IMG/VR virus record: IMGVR_UViG_3300018877_000054
Span: 1-49,148 of that record
DNA length: 49,148 nucleotides
Direction: 5' to 3' (one strand)
DNA from: a virus
The position numbers and the translations under genes were made by a program. Shown one piece after another: positions 31,591 to 39,795 of this stretch. The notes under the pieces were generated by a model. That model searched no databases. It was not told the origin of the DNA and saw only the letters and a program-made list of their open reading frames with translations. The first letter of the stretch is position 1. Each line of letters begins with the position of its first letter.

Positions 31591-31844
31591 TACAAGTAAT
31601 GTTTTGTTAAGAAACAATCTCTTTCGCCCAGGATGCAAACGGCTTGAAGCGTGATCACCCTCTCTTTTCCTTTGTCAGGATACTTTCCATCTGTGCACAG
31701 AAAACGAACCAGTGTTTCTTCGCGGTCGGTGTAAATGTAATGGTCCGTATGAATGGATAATACTTTCCGGACGGTCCGATATTGACTTCCTATTGGGTGT
31801 CCGTTCGAATAGGATTTTCCAATCTCAATTGCTGTTTTCTTCAT
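31590..31844 (-). CDS. Small hypothetical phage protein
   Basis: 84 residues from ATG 31844 (ATG 31862 adds 6). MKKTAIEIGKSYSNGHPIGS then YRTVRKVLSIHTDHYIYTDR, ETLVRFLCTDGKYPDKGKER: beta-rich, one domain, with an SH3-like look. The ribosome site is weak (GGGGGTAG about 12 bases upstream). It ends where the convergent micropeptide terminator T-run ends. Unrecognised. Confidence 0.5.
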   Translation of the reverse strand: MKKTAIEIGKSYSNGHPIGSQYRTVRKVLSIHTDHYIYTDREETLVRFLCTDGKYPDKGKERVITLQAVCILGERDCFLTKHYL

Positions 31845-31995
31845 TTTCTGATCTACCCCCATTTATCAAGTCGTGTGTTTTGAAAAATAACATTGTGTAA
31901 CTATTATCCAATTCTCGCGTCTAATACATAGGCAATCTTCTGATTGTGCAAATAATTTGGCATACTCTTATAAAATAGTGAAGGGGGGAAGAAAT

Positions 31996-32271
31996 GTGTT
32001 TAAGAGTTATACAAATAAGCATTCAAAGAGACTACGATTTTTCGCTTGGTTCATGTTTATTTTAGGTTTAGTAGGTGACTATTGGATTGGCCTGTCATAC
32101 AATTGGGATTTGGCTGCTCTACTTAGTATAATCACTGTTTCAGTTGGCATGATTTCAATGGGGCTTGGTGAGCTAATTGAGATTCAGACTCGTATTTATA
32201 TGGTGATGAGACAATCACAATCCAGTGCTGAAGTGAATAACAAACAGACGTCGTCGATTGTTGAGACTTGA
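31996..32271 (+). CDS. Small membrane protein, lysogenic cargo
   Basis: 91 residues, GTG 31996 with GGGGGG 7 bases upstream. The N-terminus is basic (FKSYTNKHSKRLRFF), then two membrane helices (AWFMFILGLVGDYWIGL and LAALLSIITVSVGMISMGLG), then a polar tail (RQSQSSAEVNNKQTSS). Plus-strand, AT-rich and ending at a strong terminator, it is one of the several accessory units interrupting the early region. Function unknown. Confidence 0.6.
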   Translation: MFKSYTNKHSKRLRFFAWFMFILGLVGDYWIGLSYNWDLAALLSIITVSVGMISMGLGELIEIQTRIYMVMRQSQSSAEVNNKQTSSIVET

Positions 32272-32276
32272 CATAT

Positions 32277-32302
32277 AGTCCCCTCTAAAGGGACTTTTTT
32301 TA
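32277..32302 (+). terminator. Terminator of the small membrane gene
   Basis: AGTCCC (32277-32282), loop CTCTAAA, GGGACT (32290-32295), then TTTTTTTATTT. It lies right at the 3' end of the convergent gene at 32304. Confidence 0.88.
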
Positions 32303-32303
32303 T

Positions 32304-32633
32304 TTACCGTTGTGTTAAGACTTCCAGTGCGGCCTTGCAGATCGCTTCTTGTGCTGTTTTCGCGTAGACTTCAATATTTGAGTCGTATGGATGGGTTTCT
32401 AATACCGCAAGGAATTTCATATCCTCCGGCGCTCCTGGAGACTGCGGAATTACGCCGATGTAAAGTTTCTCCACCAACATCCACGCATCGGCTATGTTTT
32501 GGAGTGGGTTCCAGTTTGCTACCTGGACGCCAACCATATAATCAGGATTGTCTGCCTTCACATAGGCAACCCCATCTATTTTCCACCCCATCACCTTCGT
32601 TGCCAGCGTTTCGATGATCTGTTGCTCGGTCAT
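32304..32633 (-). CDS. Phage ABA-sandwich (BC1872-like) protein
   Basis: 109 residues from ATG 32633, which overlaps the stop of the upstream gene (ATGA). IETLATKVMGWKIDGVAYVK then NPLQNIADAWMLVEKLYIGV and AVLETHPYDSNIEVYAKTAQ resemble the alpha-beta-alpha sandwich family found in many Bacillus phage early regions. Function unknown; co-transcribed with small early genes. Confidence 0.7.
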   Translation of the reverse strand: MTEQQIIETLATKVMGWKIDGVAYVKADNPDYMVGVQVANWNPLQNIADAWMLVEKLYIGVIPQSPGAPEDMKFLAVLETHPYDSNIEVYAKTAQEAICKAALEVLTQR

Positions 32634-32857
32634 CCTACCTCGCCCCCTATCTTCTCCAAAGCATCGCAACTGTATCTAGCCCAATGAAGGTAATTGCCCC
32701 GTTCATCGCCCCATCTTACATAAACCTGTTTCCCGCTCAAGGACACGTCATCAACCGTCCCATTGTTCAGCCGTTGATACCAGTGGTTGTTTCCGCTGCT
32801 CTTTTTATGCCGTACACGGTCGCCTTTTTTAAGGCCGTTCAGTGCTTCTGTCCGCAT
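32630..32857 (-). CDS. Small early phage protein
   Basis: 75 residues from ATG 32857 (AGGGAGG site). KKGDRVRHKKSSGNNHWYQR then GTVDDVSLSGKQVYVRWGDE: strongly basic SH3/KOW-like barrel pattern (GDRVRH...G.V..V....VYVRW). It could bind nucleic acid or protein. Overlap coupling to the next gene. Role unknown. Confidence 0.55.
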   Translation of the reverse strand: MRTEALNGLKKGDRVRHKKSSGNNHWYQRLNNGTVDDVSLSGKQVYVRWGDERGNYLHWARYSCDALEKIGGEVG

Positions 32858-32874
32858 GCTTCTTTCCTCCCTAA

Positions 32875-33126
32875 CTACTGTGTAAAATTCTTTTCGATTA
32901 GAACACATCTTTTAAATCCTTCAATCCTGACATATCCGCGCTTTTCCAATCCTTTAACCGTTGAAGTACCGCACCACCATTCTGGAACAGCTTCTACAAG
33001 CTGGTATCTTGACTGTTTTACTGGAACACCTTTAAATGTCCAATACCCTCCTGGCCAGCGTATGAGTTGTCCATGCTGCTTTATAACATCCAATGCTTCC
33101 TGCATAACCGGACTGAGTTTGGCCAC
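32875..33126 (-). CDS. Small winged-helix-like phage protein
   Basis: 83 residues, GTG start. SPVMQEALDVIKQHGQLIRW then TSTVKGLEKRGYVRIEG: helix-helix-wing pattern of a wHTH (a helix, GTSTVKGLEKRGYV recognition helix, then a wing). A small early regulatory or accessory protein is likely; it directly follows the cytosine methyltransferase in transcription. Confidence 0.5.
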   Translation of the reverse strand: MAKLSPVMQEALDVIKQHGQLIRWPGGYWTFKGVPVKQSRYQLVEAVPEWWCGTSTVKGLEKRGYVRIEGFKRCVLIEKNFTQ

Positions 33127-33169
33127 GATCCTCCTCTCCTTTCTTCCCTACACAATTTGTACCCACCGG

Positions 33170-34648
33170 TTAAACCGTCAGCGCCATCTGGCCGATCGGC
33201 TGCTTATATCGTTCGAACGCCGCTGCGTTGCCGGTACCGGTGCAGTGTTCTGGCAGGTTCGCCCTGACCAAAGCCTCGGCGAACGGCGGTGGCACAGAGT
33301 TTCCGCAGCGTGCAACCTGCGCTGATTTCGGGTAAGACTTGCCGTCCGCATCCCGGTCTATGATGTAGGTGTCGGGAAATCCCTGGGCGGCGAACAGCTC
33401 GTGTGGCTCCAGCATCCGCATACCGATGTCAACGATCTGGTACTCGCGGCCATGCACTGTGACCAACCCGAACCGGTCTTTGGTCACCACGGTGTGCAAC
33501 GGCTCGTCCAGTGTCTGGCCGACCCCGGTCCCGTAGTACGCCATCAGGAACGCCCTGACTTCGCCGAAATGGTTCCCGCCGGCGGTTACGGTGTGCGCCG
33601 GTTCATCCAGTCGGGACCCCCGGGCTTCACCCGGCCACGTCTCTCCGTAGTAACTGGACAGGAACGCCGCGACCAGCTGACTTTTCCCCATACCCCCGGC
33701 CGTAATCGTGCCGAGTGGCTCAACCGCTCTGTGGCCGGTTGACTGGCCGAATTGCCGGGCAATCACCGGTGCGATCAGCAGATGCTCCGCTTTCGTTGTG
33801 ATCGTGGTCAGTGGCTGATCAATCTGGTATTGCAGCCGATCTCCACCAAAACTGGTCTGACCGATTCGCACAATGAACGGGCGCGGGTTTTCGACCACGA
33901 ATCTTTGAATCCCCCGGGCGATCCTACGCAGCGTGTTCTCCGCCAAGGGCTTCTTCCGTTCGAATATCGACGGGCACGGCAGCGACCAGTCAATTATCTC
34001 AGCTGCCGTCCGCCAAGGTTTCAGTTTCCCGCTCTTCACCGCGGCGCTCTCCGGGTCTCCGTGCGTCGGCTCCGGCCAGACGATCGGTCGTCCATCACAC
34101 CGGGCAACCAGGAAGAACCGCTTTCGGATCGTCGGCGCGCCGTAGTCGCACGCCCGCAGCTCCCGCCAATCAACTTGATACCCTTGCCGGCGCAGCGCAT
34201 TTACAAATGTTCGGAACGTTCTCCCCTTTTGCTTTGGATCCGGGTATCCGTCTTTATCGAGTGGCCCCCAGGTTGTGAACTCCTCGACGTTCTCCAGCAT
34301 GATCACCCGCGGCCGGACCGTTGCCGCCCACCGGAGTGCCACCCATGCGAGCCCGCGGATCTTCTTTTCCCGGGGCTTCCCGCCCTTTGCTTTGGAGAAG
34401 TGGGTGCAGTCCGGTGACAGCCAGCACAATCCCACCGGGCGGCCCCGGGTTACCTCGCGAGGATCCACGTCCCACACTGACTCACAGTAGTGCTCCGTTT
34501 CTGGATGGTTCGCGCGGTGCATGGCGATCGCTGCAGGGTCGTGGTTGATCGCAATGTCAACCGATCGTCCCGTTGCCATTTCAATGCCGGTCGATGCCCC
34601 GCCTCCGCCGGCGAAGTTATCGACGATAATTTCTCTTGTGAACCGCAT
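33170..34648 (-). CDS. DNA (cytosine-5) methyltransferase
   Basis: 492 residues from ATG 34648 (AGGAGGGGCC site). Motif I is FAGGGGASTGIEMA, motif IV SPDCTHFSKAKGG with the catalytic cysteine (the usual PC is PDC here, common in this phage branch), motif VI MLENVEEF, motif VIII APTIRKRFFLVAR, motif X VARCGNSVPPPFAEAL. The long middle holds three repeated blocks (QPLTTITTKAEH, EPAHTVTAGGNH, EPLHTVVTKDRF) that form the target-recognition region. It protects phage DNA from host restriction. No partner nuclease is visible. Confidence 0.93.
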   Translation of the reverse strand: MRFTREIIVDNFAGGGGASTGIEMATGRSVDIAINHDPAAIAMHRANHPETEHYCESVWDVDPREVTRGRPVGLCWLSPDCTHFSKAKGGKPREKKIRGLAWVALRWAATVRPRVIMLENVEEFTTWGPLDKDGYPDPKQKGRTFRTFVNALRRQGYQVDWRELRACDYGAPTIRKRFFLVARCDGRPIVWPEPTHGDPESAAVKSGKLKPWRTAAEIIDWSLPCPSIFERKKPLAENTLRRIARGIQRFVVENPRPFIVRIGQTSFGGDRLQYQIDQPLTTITTKAEHLLIAPVIARQFGQSTGHRAVEPLGTITAGGMGKSQLVAAFLSSYYGETWPGEARGSRLDEPAHTVTAGGNHFGEVRAFLMAYYGTGVGQTLDEPLHTVVTKDRFGLVTVHGREYQIVDIGMRMLEPHELFAAQGFPDTYIIDRDADGKSYPKSAQVARCGNSVPPPFAEALVRANLPEHCTGTGNAAAFERYKQPIGQMALTV

Positions 34649-34683
34649 TCGGCCCCTCCTCTCTTTCCACAATGCGAGTTGTG

Positions 34684-35508
34684 TTAAATCACGTCTTCAA
34701 TGGTCATCTGCTGATCTTCGAAGTTCATCAGCAGTAGTTCCTCAGCGATATTGTTTCTACCGTTGACCACTTGTCTAGCTGAAGAAAAAGATTCGCGGCG
34801 CCAGCTCGAGTACAGTTCGTTCAGTAGTGGGTGGTCGTAATATGAGATGATCGCTTTGCCTTGGATGCTGTTAAGGATTTCAGCCAAATCTCGATGCAGC
34901 CGGTCTGGGTCCTCTTTGTCAGCCTCCGTCAATGCGTAATACTTCTCCCGACCGATATACGGTGGATCCACATAGAACAAAGTGGTTGGGGAATCGTACA
35001 CCCTGACGATGTCCCTGAAATCACGATTGTCGATCATGACCGTCTTCATTCGTTCTGCAAATGACTCGATTACTTTGCAGGCTGATTGATACGTCCTGGC
35101 CGTGTTATGTTCCTTACTATGCCGCCAACCTGTATCAGTAGAGAAGGCGGAATCTGAATTCCCCTTGGCGATCCCGGATCTGTTCACGTAGAAAAATCTG
35201 ACTGCTCGTTCAAAGTCGTCCGCAGGCGGCTCCTCTCTTTTCCATTTCTCATAGAGCGCTCTGCTGTATGGTAATGACTTGCAGGCTTCCCGCAGCCGTT
35301 TTGGTTCACTTCTGGCCACCAGCAAGAAGTTGACCACTTCACCGTCAATGTCGTTGTAAACCTCATTCGTTATCGGAGGCTTCTGAGCGATCACATGGGC
35401 AGCGCCTCCGAATAGTTCAACGTAACAGGAGTGGGAAGGCATTCTGCTGATGATATGCTGCGCAACTTTCCCTTTCCCGCCGAACCAGATAAGTGGTGAT
35501 CTTGCCAC
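34684..35508 (-). CDS. DNA adenine (N6) methyltransferase, D12 class
   Basis: 274 residues, GTG start 35508. Motif I IWFGGKGKVAQHII and LFGGAAHVIAQKPP, and the catalytic motif IV DPPY in FYVDPPYIGRE near 187; target domain around 110-150 (GNSDSAFSTDTGWRHSKEHN). It methylates adenine (GATC-like is possible but not shown). It pairs with the cytosine enzyme to modify phage DNA, most simply against restriction. The genes follow each other in the early operon with about 35 bases between them. Confidence 0.9.
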   Translation of the reverse strand: MARSPLIWFGGKGKVAQHIISRMPSHSCYVELFGGAAHVIAQKPPITNEVYNDIDGEVVNFLLVARSEPKRLREACKSLPYSRALYEKWKREEPPADDFERAVRFFYVNRSGIAKGNSDSAFSTDTGWRHSKEHNTARTYQSACKVIESFAERMKTVMIDNRDFRDIVRVYDSPTTLFYVDPPYIGREKYYALTEADKEDPDRLHRDLAEILNSIQGKAIISYYDHPLLNELYSSWRRESFSSARQVVNGRNNIAEELLLMNFEDQQMTIEDVI

Positions 35509-35635
35509 TGATACGCCCCCTCTTCCCTCAATTGAGCGTGTGTTCCCATCCTACAGACTGAAATCGTACTCTGACCGCACATTCTTTTTTTGTCCCAACT
35601 CTCCGTGTTACGTTCACATAAAGGAGCGTGAGCAT

Positions 35636-35851
35636 ATGAAAAAGTCGTTTTACTACTCGGTACCATGGAGTGAACTTAACTACCTACGCGAGACATTAGC
35701 CAGCAGGGAAATCCCGTTTACACTCGAACAAGTTTCCTGCTTACAACTGGCCAATGGCGAAGTCGCTGTCGTCTTTCCCGACTTACACGTCCGTGTTTAC
35801 CGCCACGTCCGGGAACTGTTCGGTGGCGATGGTCGTGCCTATCCATGGTAG
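35636..35851 (+). CDS. Small plus-strand hypothetical protein
   Basis: 71 residues from ATG 35636 (AAGGAG 9 bases upstream). It begins MKKSFYYSVPWSELNYLRET and has a compact alpha/beta pattern (FTLEQVSCLQLANGEVAVVF, DLHVRVYRHVRELFG). It lies in the early region against the direction of its neighbours, so it is probably lysogen-expressed, and overlaps the end of the next gene by 13 bases convergently. Unrecognised. Confidence 0.6.
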   Translation: MKKSFYYSVPWSELNYLRETLASREIPFTLEQVSCLQLANGEVAVVFPDLHVRVYRHVRELFGGDGRAYPW

Positions 35852-36054
35852 CTGCCGGTATTTCGGTCAAAGTCACGAATGATCGTTGTCTTGCTAATTC
35901 GTTTTCTCAGTATGGGACCGTACTTTTCAATCAACTGCTGTCTCTCTTCCGCGCTTAGGTGGTAGGTTTTTACCTCACCAGCGGGGCTACCTTTCAGCTT
36001 GTTCCGATTCAAGATTCCTTCAGGACCAGCAAAATAGTCGTTTGATGTACTCAT
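35839..36054 (-). CDS. Small hypothetical protein with HTH-like middle
   Basis: 71 residues. ATG 36054 overlaps the RusA stop (ATGA). KTYHLSAEERQQLIEKYGPI then RKRISKTTIIRDFDRNTGSY: a charged helix with weak HTH character. No family assigned. Coupled to RusA. Confidence 0.5.
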   Translation of the reverse strand: MSTSNDYFAGPEGILNRNKLKGSPAGEVKTYHLSAEERQQLIEKYGPILRKRISKTTIIRDFDRNTGSYHG

Positions 36055-36443
36055 GCGGCTCCCTCCCCCAACAGGTAAAACTTGATCTCAACCCGCGGGT
36101 TTGCTTTGTCCACCTGGAAGTCTATGTACCGCGGCAGCAGCCACTGATCGTTTTCGTAGACGATGCCCTCCAAAGCGTCCCACAAGAGCTTACCGACGTT
36201 CTCCACGTCTCGTTTGCGGCGGGTCGGCCAGTAGATCATCACCTCGGCGACCAGCTTTTCGTCTGTGCTCTTTTGCCACCCCTGCTGGTTGATGGCCGCC
36301 TGGGCCAGCATTTGCACGTCTCTGACCCATTTCTGTCCGTCTCGCGTGGTGATCCGCCGATTGACTGCCACGTTTCGATACACGTGGTTTAGCGTCGGCG
36401 GGTTACCGGGTATGATGAGGCGCAGCTCTTTCACTCCACTCAT
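36051..36443 (-). CDS. RusA-type Holliday junction resolvase
   Basis: 130 residues. LRLIIPGNPPTLNHVYRNVA, YWPTRRKRDVENVGKLLWDA and YENDQWLLPRYIDFQVD carry the RusA pattern with the acidic pair D in RDVENVGKLL and D in ENDQW. It resolves recombination intermediates during phage replication. The ATG at 36443 follows AAGGGGATTGGATC. Confidence 0.9.
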   Translation of the reverse strand: MSGVKELRLIIPGNPPTLNHVYRNVAVNRRITTRDGQKWVRDVQMLAQAAINQQGWQKSTDEKLVAEVMIYWPTRRKRDVENVGKLLWDALEGIVYENDQWLLPRYIDFQVDKANPRVEIKFYLLGEGAA

Positions 36444-36455
36444 GATCCAATCCCC

Positions 36456-36608
36456 TTACGCCGACCGCTTGCCGTTCCGCTGCGCTTCATACCGGTGCCA
36501 TTCGTCCATCAGTTCGTCAATGCTGGCTTTCTCCAACGGCTTACCGCACGCTTCGGTTATTCCGTGCCGCAATAGCTTGCTCATCAACACTTCCTGCAAC
36601 AATTTCAT
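36456..36608 (-). CDS. Short helical phage protein (50 residues)
   Basis: ATG 36608 with GGGAGGGAAGAGAC just upstream. It reads MKLLQEVLMSKLLRHGITEA then GKPLEKASIDELMDEWHRYE: two amphipathic helices and a basic tail, similar to a widespread class of short phage proteins containing DGRPLExxSxxEL-type turns. No function known. It sits between the antirepressor and RusA. Confidence 0.5.
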   Translation of the reverse strand: MKLLQEVLMSKLLRHGITEACGKPLEKASIDELMDEWHRYEAQRNGKRSA

Positions 36609-36625
36609 GTCTCTTCCCTCCCGTC

Positions 36626-37408
36626 CTATGCCGGACGCTTTTCATTTTTGAATTTGTTCACAAAGTACATTTGACCCTTGCCTGTAACTTTCGTTGTCTT
36701 GGTGACACGCACGCTGCCGTCCGGGTTGTTGATCGTCCGTGTCTTGATCTCAAACAGTCCCAGATCCATGGATCGCTGGGTCGGCATGTTGTAATACTCG
36801 CCTTTGCGTCCAAGGTACCCTTGCTCCCTGAGAAGAGCGAAAAGTCGATTCTGACCGATGTTGATGCCGTTTTGTTTCAGGATTTTTGCCAACTCACCAA
36901 TCAGAATGCTGGTGTTCGACGTTTCCAGCGCTTCGGCAAAAATCACTTTGGGACGATCCAGTTCAATGCGTCTTTCTGCAGCAATCCGCTTGTCCCGTTC
37001 TTCTTTGAGCTTGGACACAACATCCAGCAACAGGTCTGGATTGTCGAGCAACTCGTCTTTGGCGTACATACCGTGCTTGCGGATGGACGGAATAACTTCA
37101 TGGGTGATCCAGCGCTTGAAGGCTTTCGCTTCCGGTTTCCGACTCTTCATCACCAAGCTGTAGAGACCGGGTTCGTTAACCACCGCCATCTCCTGCGGTC
37201 CTCCAGGGGTATTGACAATGGCAATCCCCTTTTCGTCTGGATCGAGACCGCTGTCAGGACGATCGGCTCGACCATTGATTGCCAGGCTCACGTTCTCTAA
37301 TCCAAGTGGCTCGCACACATCTTTTGCCACGAACCACGGCTCGCCGTCTTTCACAACAACCCGCACCTGTTTTTCCTGAAAGCTAAAAACGTTCTGGAGT
37401 TCTTGCAT
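36626..37408 (-). CDS. Phage antirepressor (BRO-N plus KilAC)
   Basis: 260 residues from ATG 37408 (AGGAGG 8 bases upstream). The N-terminal domain (VRVVVKDGEPWFVAKDVCEP, NEPGLYSLVMKSRKPEAKAF, KRWITHEVIPSIRKHGMYAK) is BRO-N. The C-terminal half (LIGELAKILKQNGINIGQNR, LFALLREQGYLGRKGEYYNM and TRTINNPDGSVRVTKTTKVT) is the KilA-C/ANT domain. Antirepressors of this kind inactivate phage repressors or act on host targets. It lies in the early operon downstream of the DnaD gene. Confidence 0.92.
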   Translation of the reverse strand: MQELQNVFSFQEKQVRVVVKDGEPWFVAKDVCEPLGLENVSLAINGRADRPDSGLDPDEKGIAIVNTPGGPQEMAVVNEPGLYSLVMKSRKPEAKAFKRWITHEVIPSIRKHGMYAKDELLDNPDLLLDVVSKLKEERDKRIAAERRIELDRPKVIFAEALETSNTSILIGELAKILKQNGINIGQNRLFALLREQGYLGRKGEYYNMPTQRSMDLGLFEIKTRTINNPDGSVRVTKTTKVTGKGQMYFVNKFKNEKRPA

Positions 37409-37446
37409 AATCGGTTCCTCCTCTGTCTTCTCTCCACGCAGTCGTT

Positions 37447-38457
37447 TCATCCGCCCGAACTCTTTCGTTCGCGAAGATCACGAAGCATAGCAGCAAGCTC
37501 GGGATCGTCCATTACTGTGCGTGTTTCTTGCGGTTTCGCAGCGTAGACGCCGGCTTTTTCCTTTTCGAGTTGGCGTTGAACAGATGCAGGAAGCTTGTCC
37601 TGACGAATTGGAACGACTTTGTTGATGTTTGAGCCTCGCTGCTCCTTGGCTTGGTGGAAAGTCTGAGCGTCTAAAACGGCCTGCTCAAGCGTTTTAACGC
37701 CAGATTTGGAATAGCGGTCGAGAATGCTCCTGCAGTAGTTCCACGGTTTACCACCTTCCGTAGCTTCCCGCATGGCAAAAGCAATTGCTTCAGGTTTCAT
37801 ACCTTCGTCCAGGTAGGAATTCAGCAAGAGTAAGATGCTTTGGTTTGGAATAAACCCGAAGTAGTGTTCGTAAAGGTCAAGAGCGCTCTTGAAAACATGG
37901 AGTGGTCTGTCACCGACCACGACCACCTGAGATCTTTCTTCGGATGAGGTAGTAGGTGGTGGGGGAATCAGAGAATCAGGAATCAGTTTAAGGGAATCAG
38001 GAATCAGAGAATCAGCACGGCTTTCATCAGGCTGAGCCGTTCCTTTTCCCGTACTTTCCGAGGAAAGCCCTAGGCTGTCCTGGGGCTTTGCCTGCCAATC
38101 CTGCTCTTCGTTAATTGAATCCTCAGTTTTGATCCCCGGCTTTGGGAGTTTGCTCGGTGCCTCCCTGTGATGAGGGTTTTGGTGTTCAACGAACTTCGGA
38201 ATCGAGATGTATTGGGCGCCATCGACTTGATATCTGATGATGAACCCCTTGTCGTGAAGTTCTTGCAGGTGCTTATCTACATCCACGTTCTCGTAAGGAA
38301 ACAGTTCTCCCTTGATTCGCTTTGGACGATCCTCCAGCAGCCCTTCACGGTCAGCCAAACACCAGAGTCCGATAAACAACAGACGTGCATAAGGATCCAA
38401 TTCAGAAAGATCTTCATTTTTGAAAAAGCTAGGCTTGATATTACGTGCTCTTGCCAT
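37447..38457 (-). CDS. Phage replication initiator, DnaD-type
   Basis: 336 residues, ATG 38457 preceded by AGGAGCGGGG. The N-terminal winged helix (PSFFKNEDLSELDPYARLLF then GLLEDRPKRIKGELFPYE) matches replisome-organiser N-domains. The middle is low-complexity and acidic-polar (residues about 105-180). The C-terminal DnaD/DnaB_2 domain (LYEHYFGFIPNQSILLLLNS, PWNYCRSILDRYSKSGV) interacts with host helicase-loading proteins. It probably loads the host replisome at the phage origin; no origin repeat is obvious within the gene. Confidence 0.85.
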   Translation of the reverse strand: MARARNIKPSFFKNEDLSELDPYARLLFIGLWCLADREGLLEDRPKRIKGELFPYENVDVDKHLQELHDKGFIIRYQVDGAQYISIPKFVEHQNPHHREAPSKLPKPGIKTEDSINEEQDWQAKPQDSLGLSSESTGKGTAQPDESRADSLIPDSLKLIPDSLIPPPPTTSSEERSQVVVVGDRPLHVFKSALDLYEHYFGFIPNQSILLLLNSYLDEGMKPEAIAFAMREATEGGKPWNYCRSILDRYSKSGVKTLEQAVLDAQTFHQAKEQRGSNINKVVPIRQDKLPASVQRQLEKEKAGVYAAKPQETRTVMDDPELAAMLRDLRERKSSGG

Positions 38458-38623
38458 CCCCGCTCCTCCTCTCGGCTAAAACTCTGTAGTTGTTCAGCTT
38501 GATTGGTTTCCATTCCGGGTAGTAGCGCGTCATATATGCAGAAGCGAAACGTTTCAGTGTTTCGGGATTGCCCAAAGTGCGGTACAAATCCGGGAGTAGA
38601 AACCATTGTGTTCGTCCGCTCAT
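38441..38623 (-). CDS. 60-residue early protein
   Basis: ATG 38623 overlaps the stop of the 31-residue gene (ATGA); its own stop overlaps the start of the DnaD-type gene. Reads MSGRTQWFLLPDLYRTLGNP then LKRFASAYMTRYYPEWKPIK. Translation is coupled, which is why no independent ribosome site is seen. Unrecognised; perhaps an accessory replication protein by location. Confidence 0.6.
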   Translation of the reverse strand: MSGRTQWFLLPDLYRTLGNPETLKRFASAYMTRYYPEWKPIKLNNYRVLAERRSGDGKST

Positions 38624-38715
38624 TCGAACAGCGAGCCATACTCGGTTGGGTCAGCTTCTTTCTTTTCCTCATCCTCAGGAATCGACTCAGCCGCCGAGAT
38701 ATTGAAAGTTTTCAT
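38620..38715 (-). CDS. 31-residue acidic early protein
   Basis: ATG 38715 is preceded by AAGGAG. Reads MKTFNISAAESIPEDEEKKE then ADPTEYGSLFE. It ends in ATGA with the next gene. The pure acidic, unstructured composition suggests a small binding or leader-like protein. Strong ribosome site and coupling argue it is translated. Confidence 0.5.
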   Translation of the reverse strand: MKTFNISAAESIPEDEEKKEADPTEYGSLFE

Positions 38716-38777
38716 AGACTTGTCATCTCCTTATGTAGCGTGATAAGCTACCAGTATCCGATATTTTTTGGGTTTGA

Positions 38778-38930
38778 TCAGGCCGTCTGTTCGCTGCAGG
38801 CGGTCGTTTCTTTTACAGCCATATGTTCCAGTTCAACCATTTCTCCTAGTGTGATCACCTTGCGTCCCAATGGACGATCTGCGTCACATACCAACTCGAT
38901 TACACCAGATGCTGTTGTCAGGTCTTTCAT
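38778..38930 (-). CDS. 50-residue early protein
   Basis: ATG 38930 overlaps the upstream stop (ATGA) with GGAGG 10 bases before it. Reads MKDLTTASGVIELVCDADRP then LGRKVITLGEMVELEHMAVK. Beta then helix, one Cys, no family recognised. Confidence 0.5.
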   Translation of the reverse strand: MKDLTTASGVIELVCDADRPLGRKVITLGEMVELEHMAVKETTACSEQTA

Positions 38931-39097
38931 GCTCTTTTGTCCTCCTTCGCTTTTAGCTTCTGTTGAAACGCAACCAACCGGTTCACGTACTCCTCTGCCG
39001 CTTCTCTTCCACCTGGCCGCTTCATCATAGGGACCGCATCCGTCTCATAAGTGTTCGACAAAATCTCAAACAGACGTTCGTTCCAGGACTTCGTCAT
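38927..39097 (-). CDS. 56-residue early protein
   Basis: ATG 39097 (AGGAGG 8 bases upstream) overlaps the stop of the HTH gene and its own stop overlaps the next start. Reads MTKSWNERLFEILSNTYETD then a charged helix (EEYVNRLVAFQQKLKAKEDK). Unrecognised; translationally coupled on both sides. Confidence 0.55.
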   Translation of the reverse strand: MTKSWNERLFEILSNTYETDAVPMMKRPGGREAAEEYVNRLVAFQQKLKAKEDKRA

Positions 39098-39726
39098 AGG
39101 CTCGTCCCTCCTGCCATAAGTGCTTCCTGCCTTTCGCGCCTCAGCAGCTCGCGTGGGCAACTGACGACGATCTCCTGTGCCCGCGCTTCTACAAGCCAGT
39201 TGTGCTGATGGATTGTTGGATCTATCCCGTACTTTTCGTCCATCAGGATATGTACATCGTCTCCCGCTTGGAAAAGGTCTTCGATTTGCTTGCCCAAGTG
39301 AGTCAGGACCCTTTCATCCTCCTGTGAAACCGGCTTCCACGGACGCCTTCTGCGTTCCCATTCAATTGCTTCCCTGGCTGCCTCGATTACATCCTCACAC
39401 TGCTTGATGAGGTTGTAGAGACCGACGGTCAGACTTACCATTAGCCGCGGATCGGTCGGCGGCGGTGCGTCTCCATACAAATGCTTGAGCATTCTTGTAG
39501 CTCGGTGGTTCCCGCAGGCTTGTACAAAGGCTTCCGCATCTTCCCTCAGCGGTGTTGCCCTACCGTTAATCACATCCGACACCCACCGAGCAGACCTACC
39601 TAACTTCTTACCGAGCGACTCGTACGTCATGTGTTCGCCTGTTCTTTGGTGGCGGAATGCGTATTCGCAGATGTCATGTATCCGTGACCGCGAATAAAGT
39701 GAGATCGGTCCATTACTGTTCCCCAT
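39094..39726 (-). CDS. HTH-domain early regulator
   Basis: 210 residues, ATG 39726 (AAGGAG site). Residues about 34-55 hold an XRE-like HTH (MTYESLGKKLGRSARWVSDV then INGRATP). The rest is helical and charged, with an IKQCEDVIEAAREAIEWERR coiled segment. Likely an early transcription regulator. It heads a run of four overlapping small genes. Confidence 0.7.
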   Translation of the reverse strand: MGNSNGPISLYSRSRIHDICEYAFRHQRTGEHMTYESLGKKLGRSARWVSDVINGRATPLREDAEAFVQACGNHRATRMLKHLYGDAPPPTDPRLMVSLTVGLYNLIKQCEDVIEAAREAIEWERRRRPWKPVSQEDERVLTHLGKQIEDLFQAGDDVHILMDEKYGIDPTIHQHNWLVEARAQEIVVSCPRELLRRERQEALMAGGTSL

Positions 39727-39795
39727 GTGTTCCCCTCTCCTTAATTGAGTTGTCTTGGTACCATAAAAATGTGCTCAACTTCCTTGCTCCCTCGG

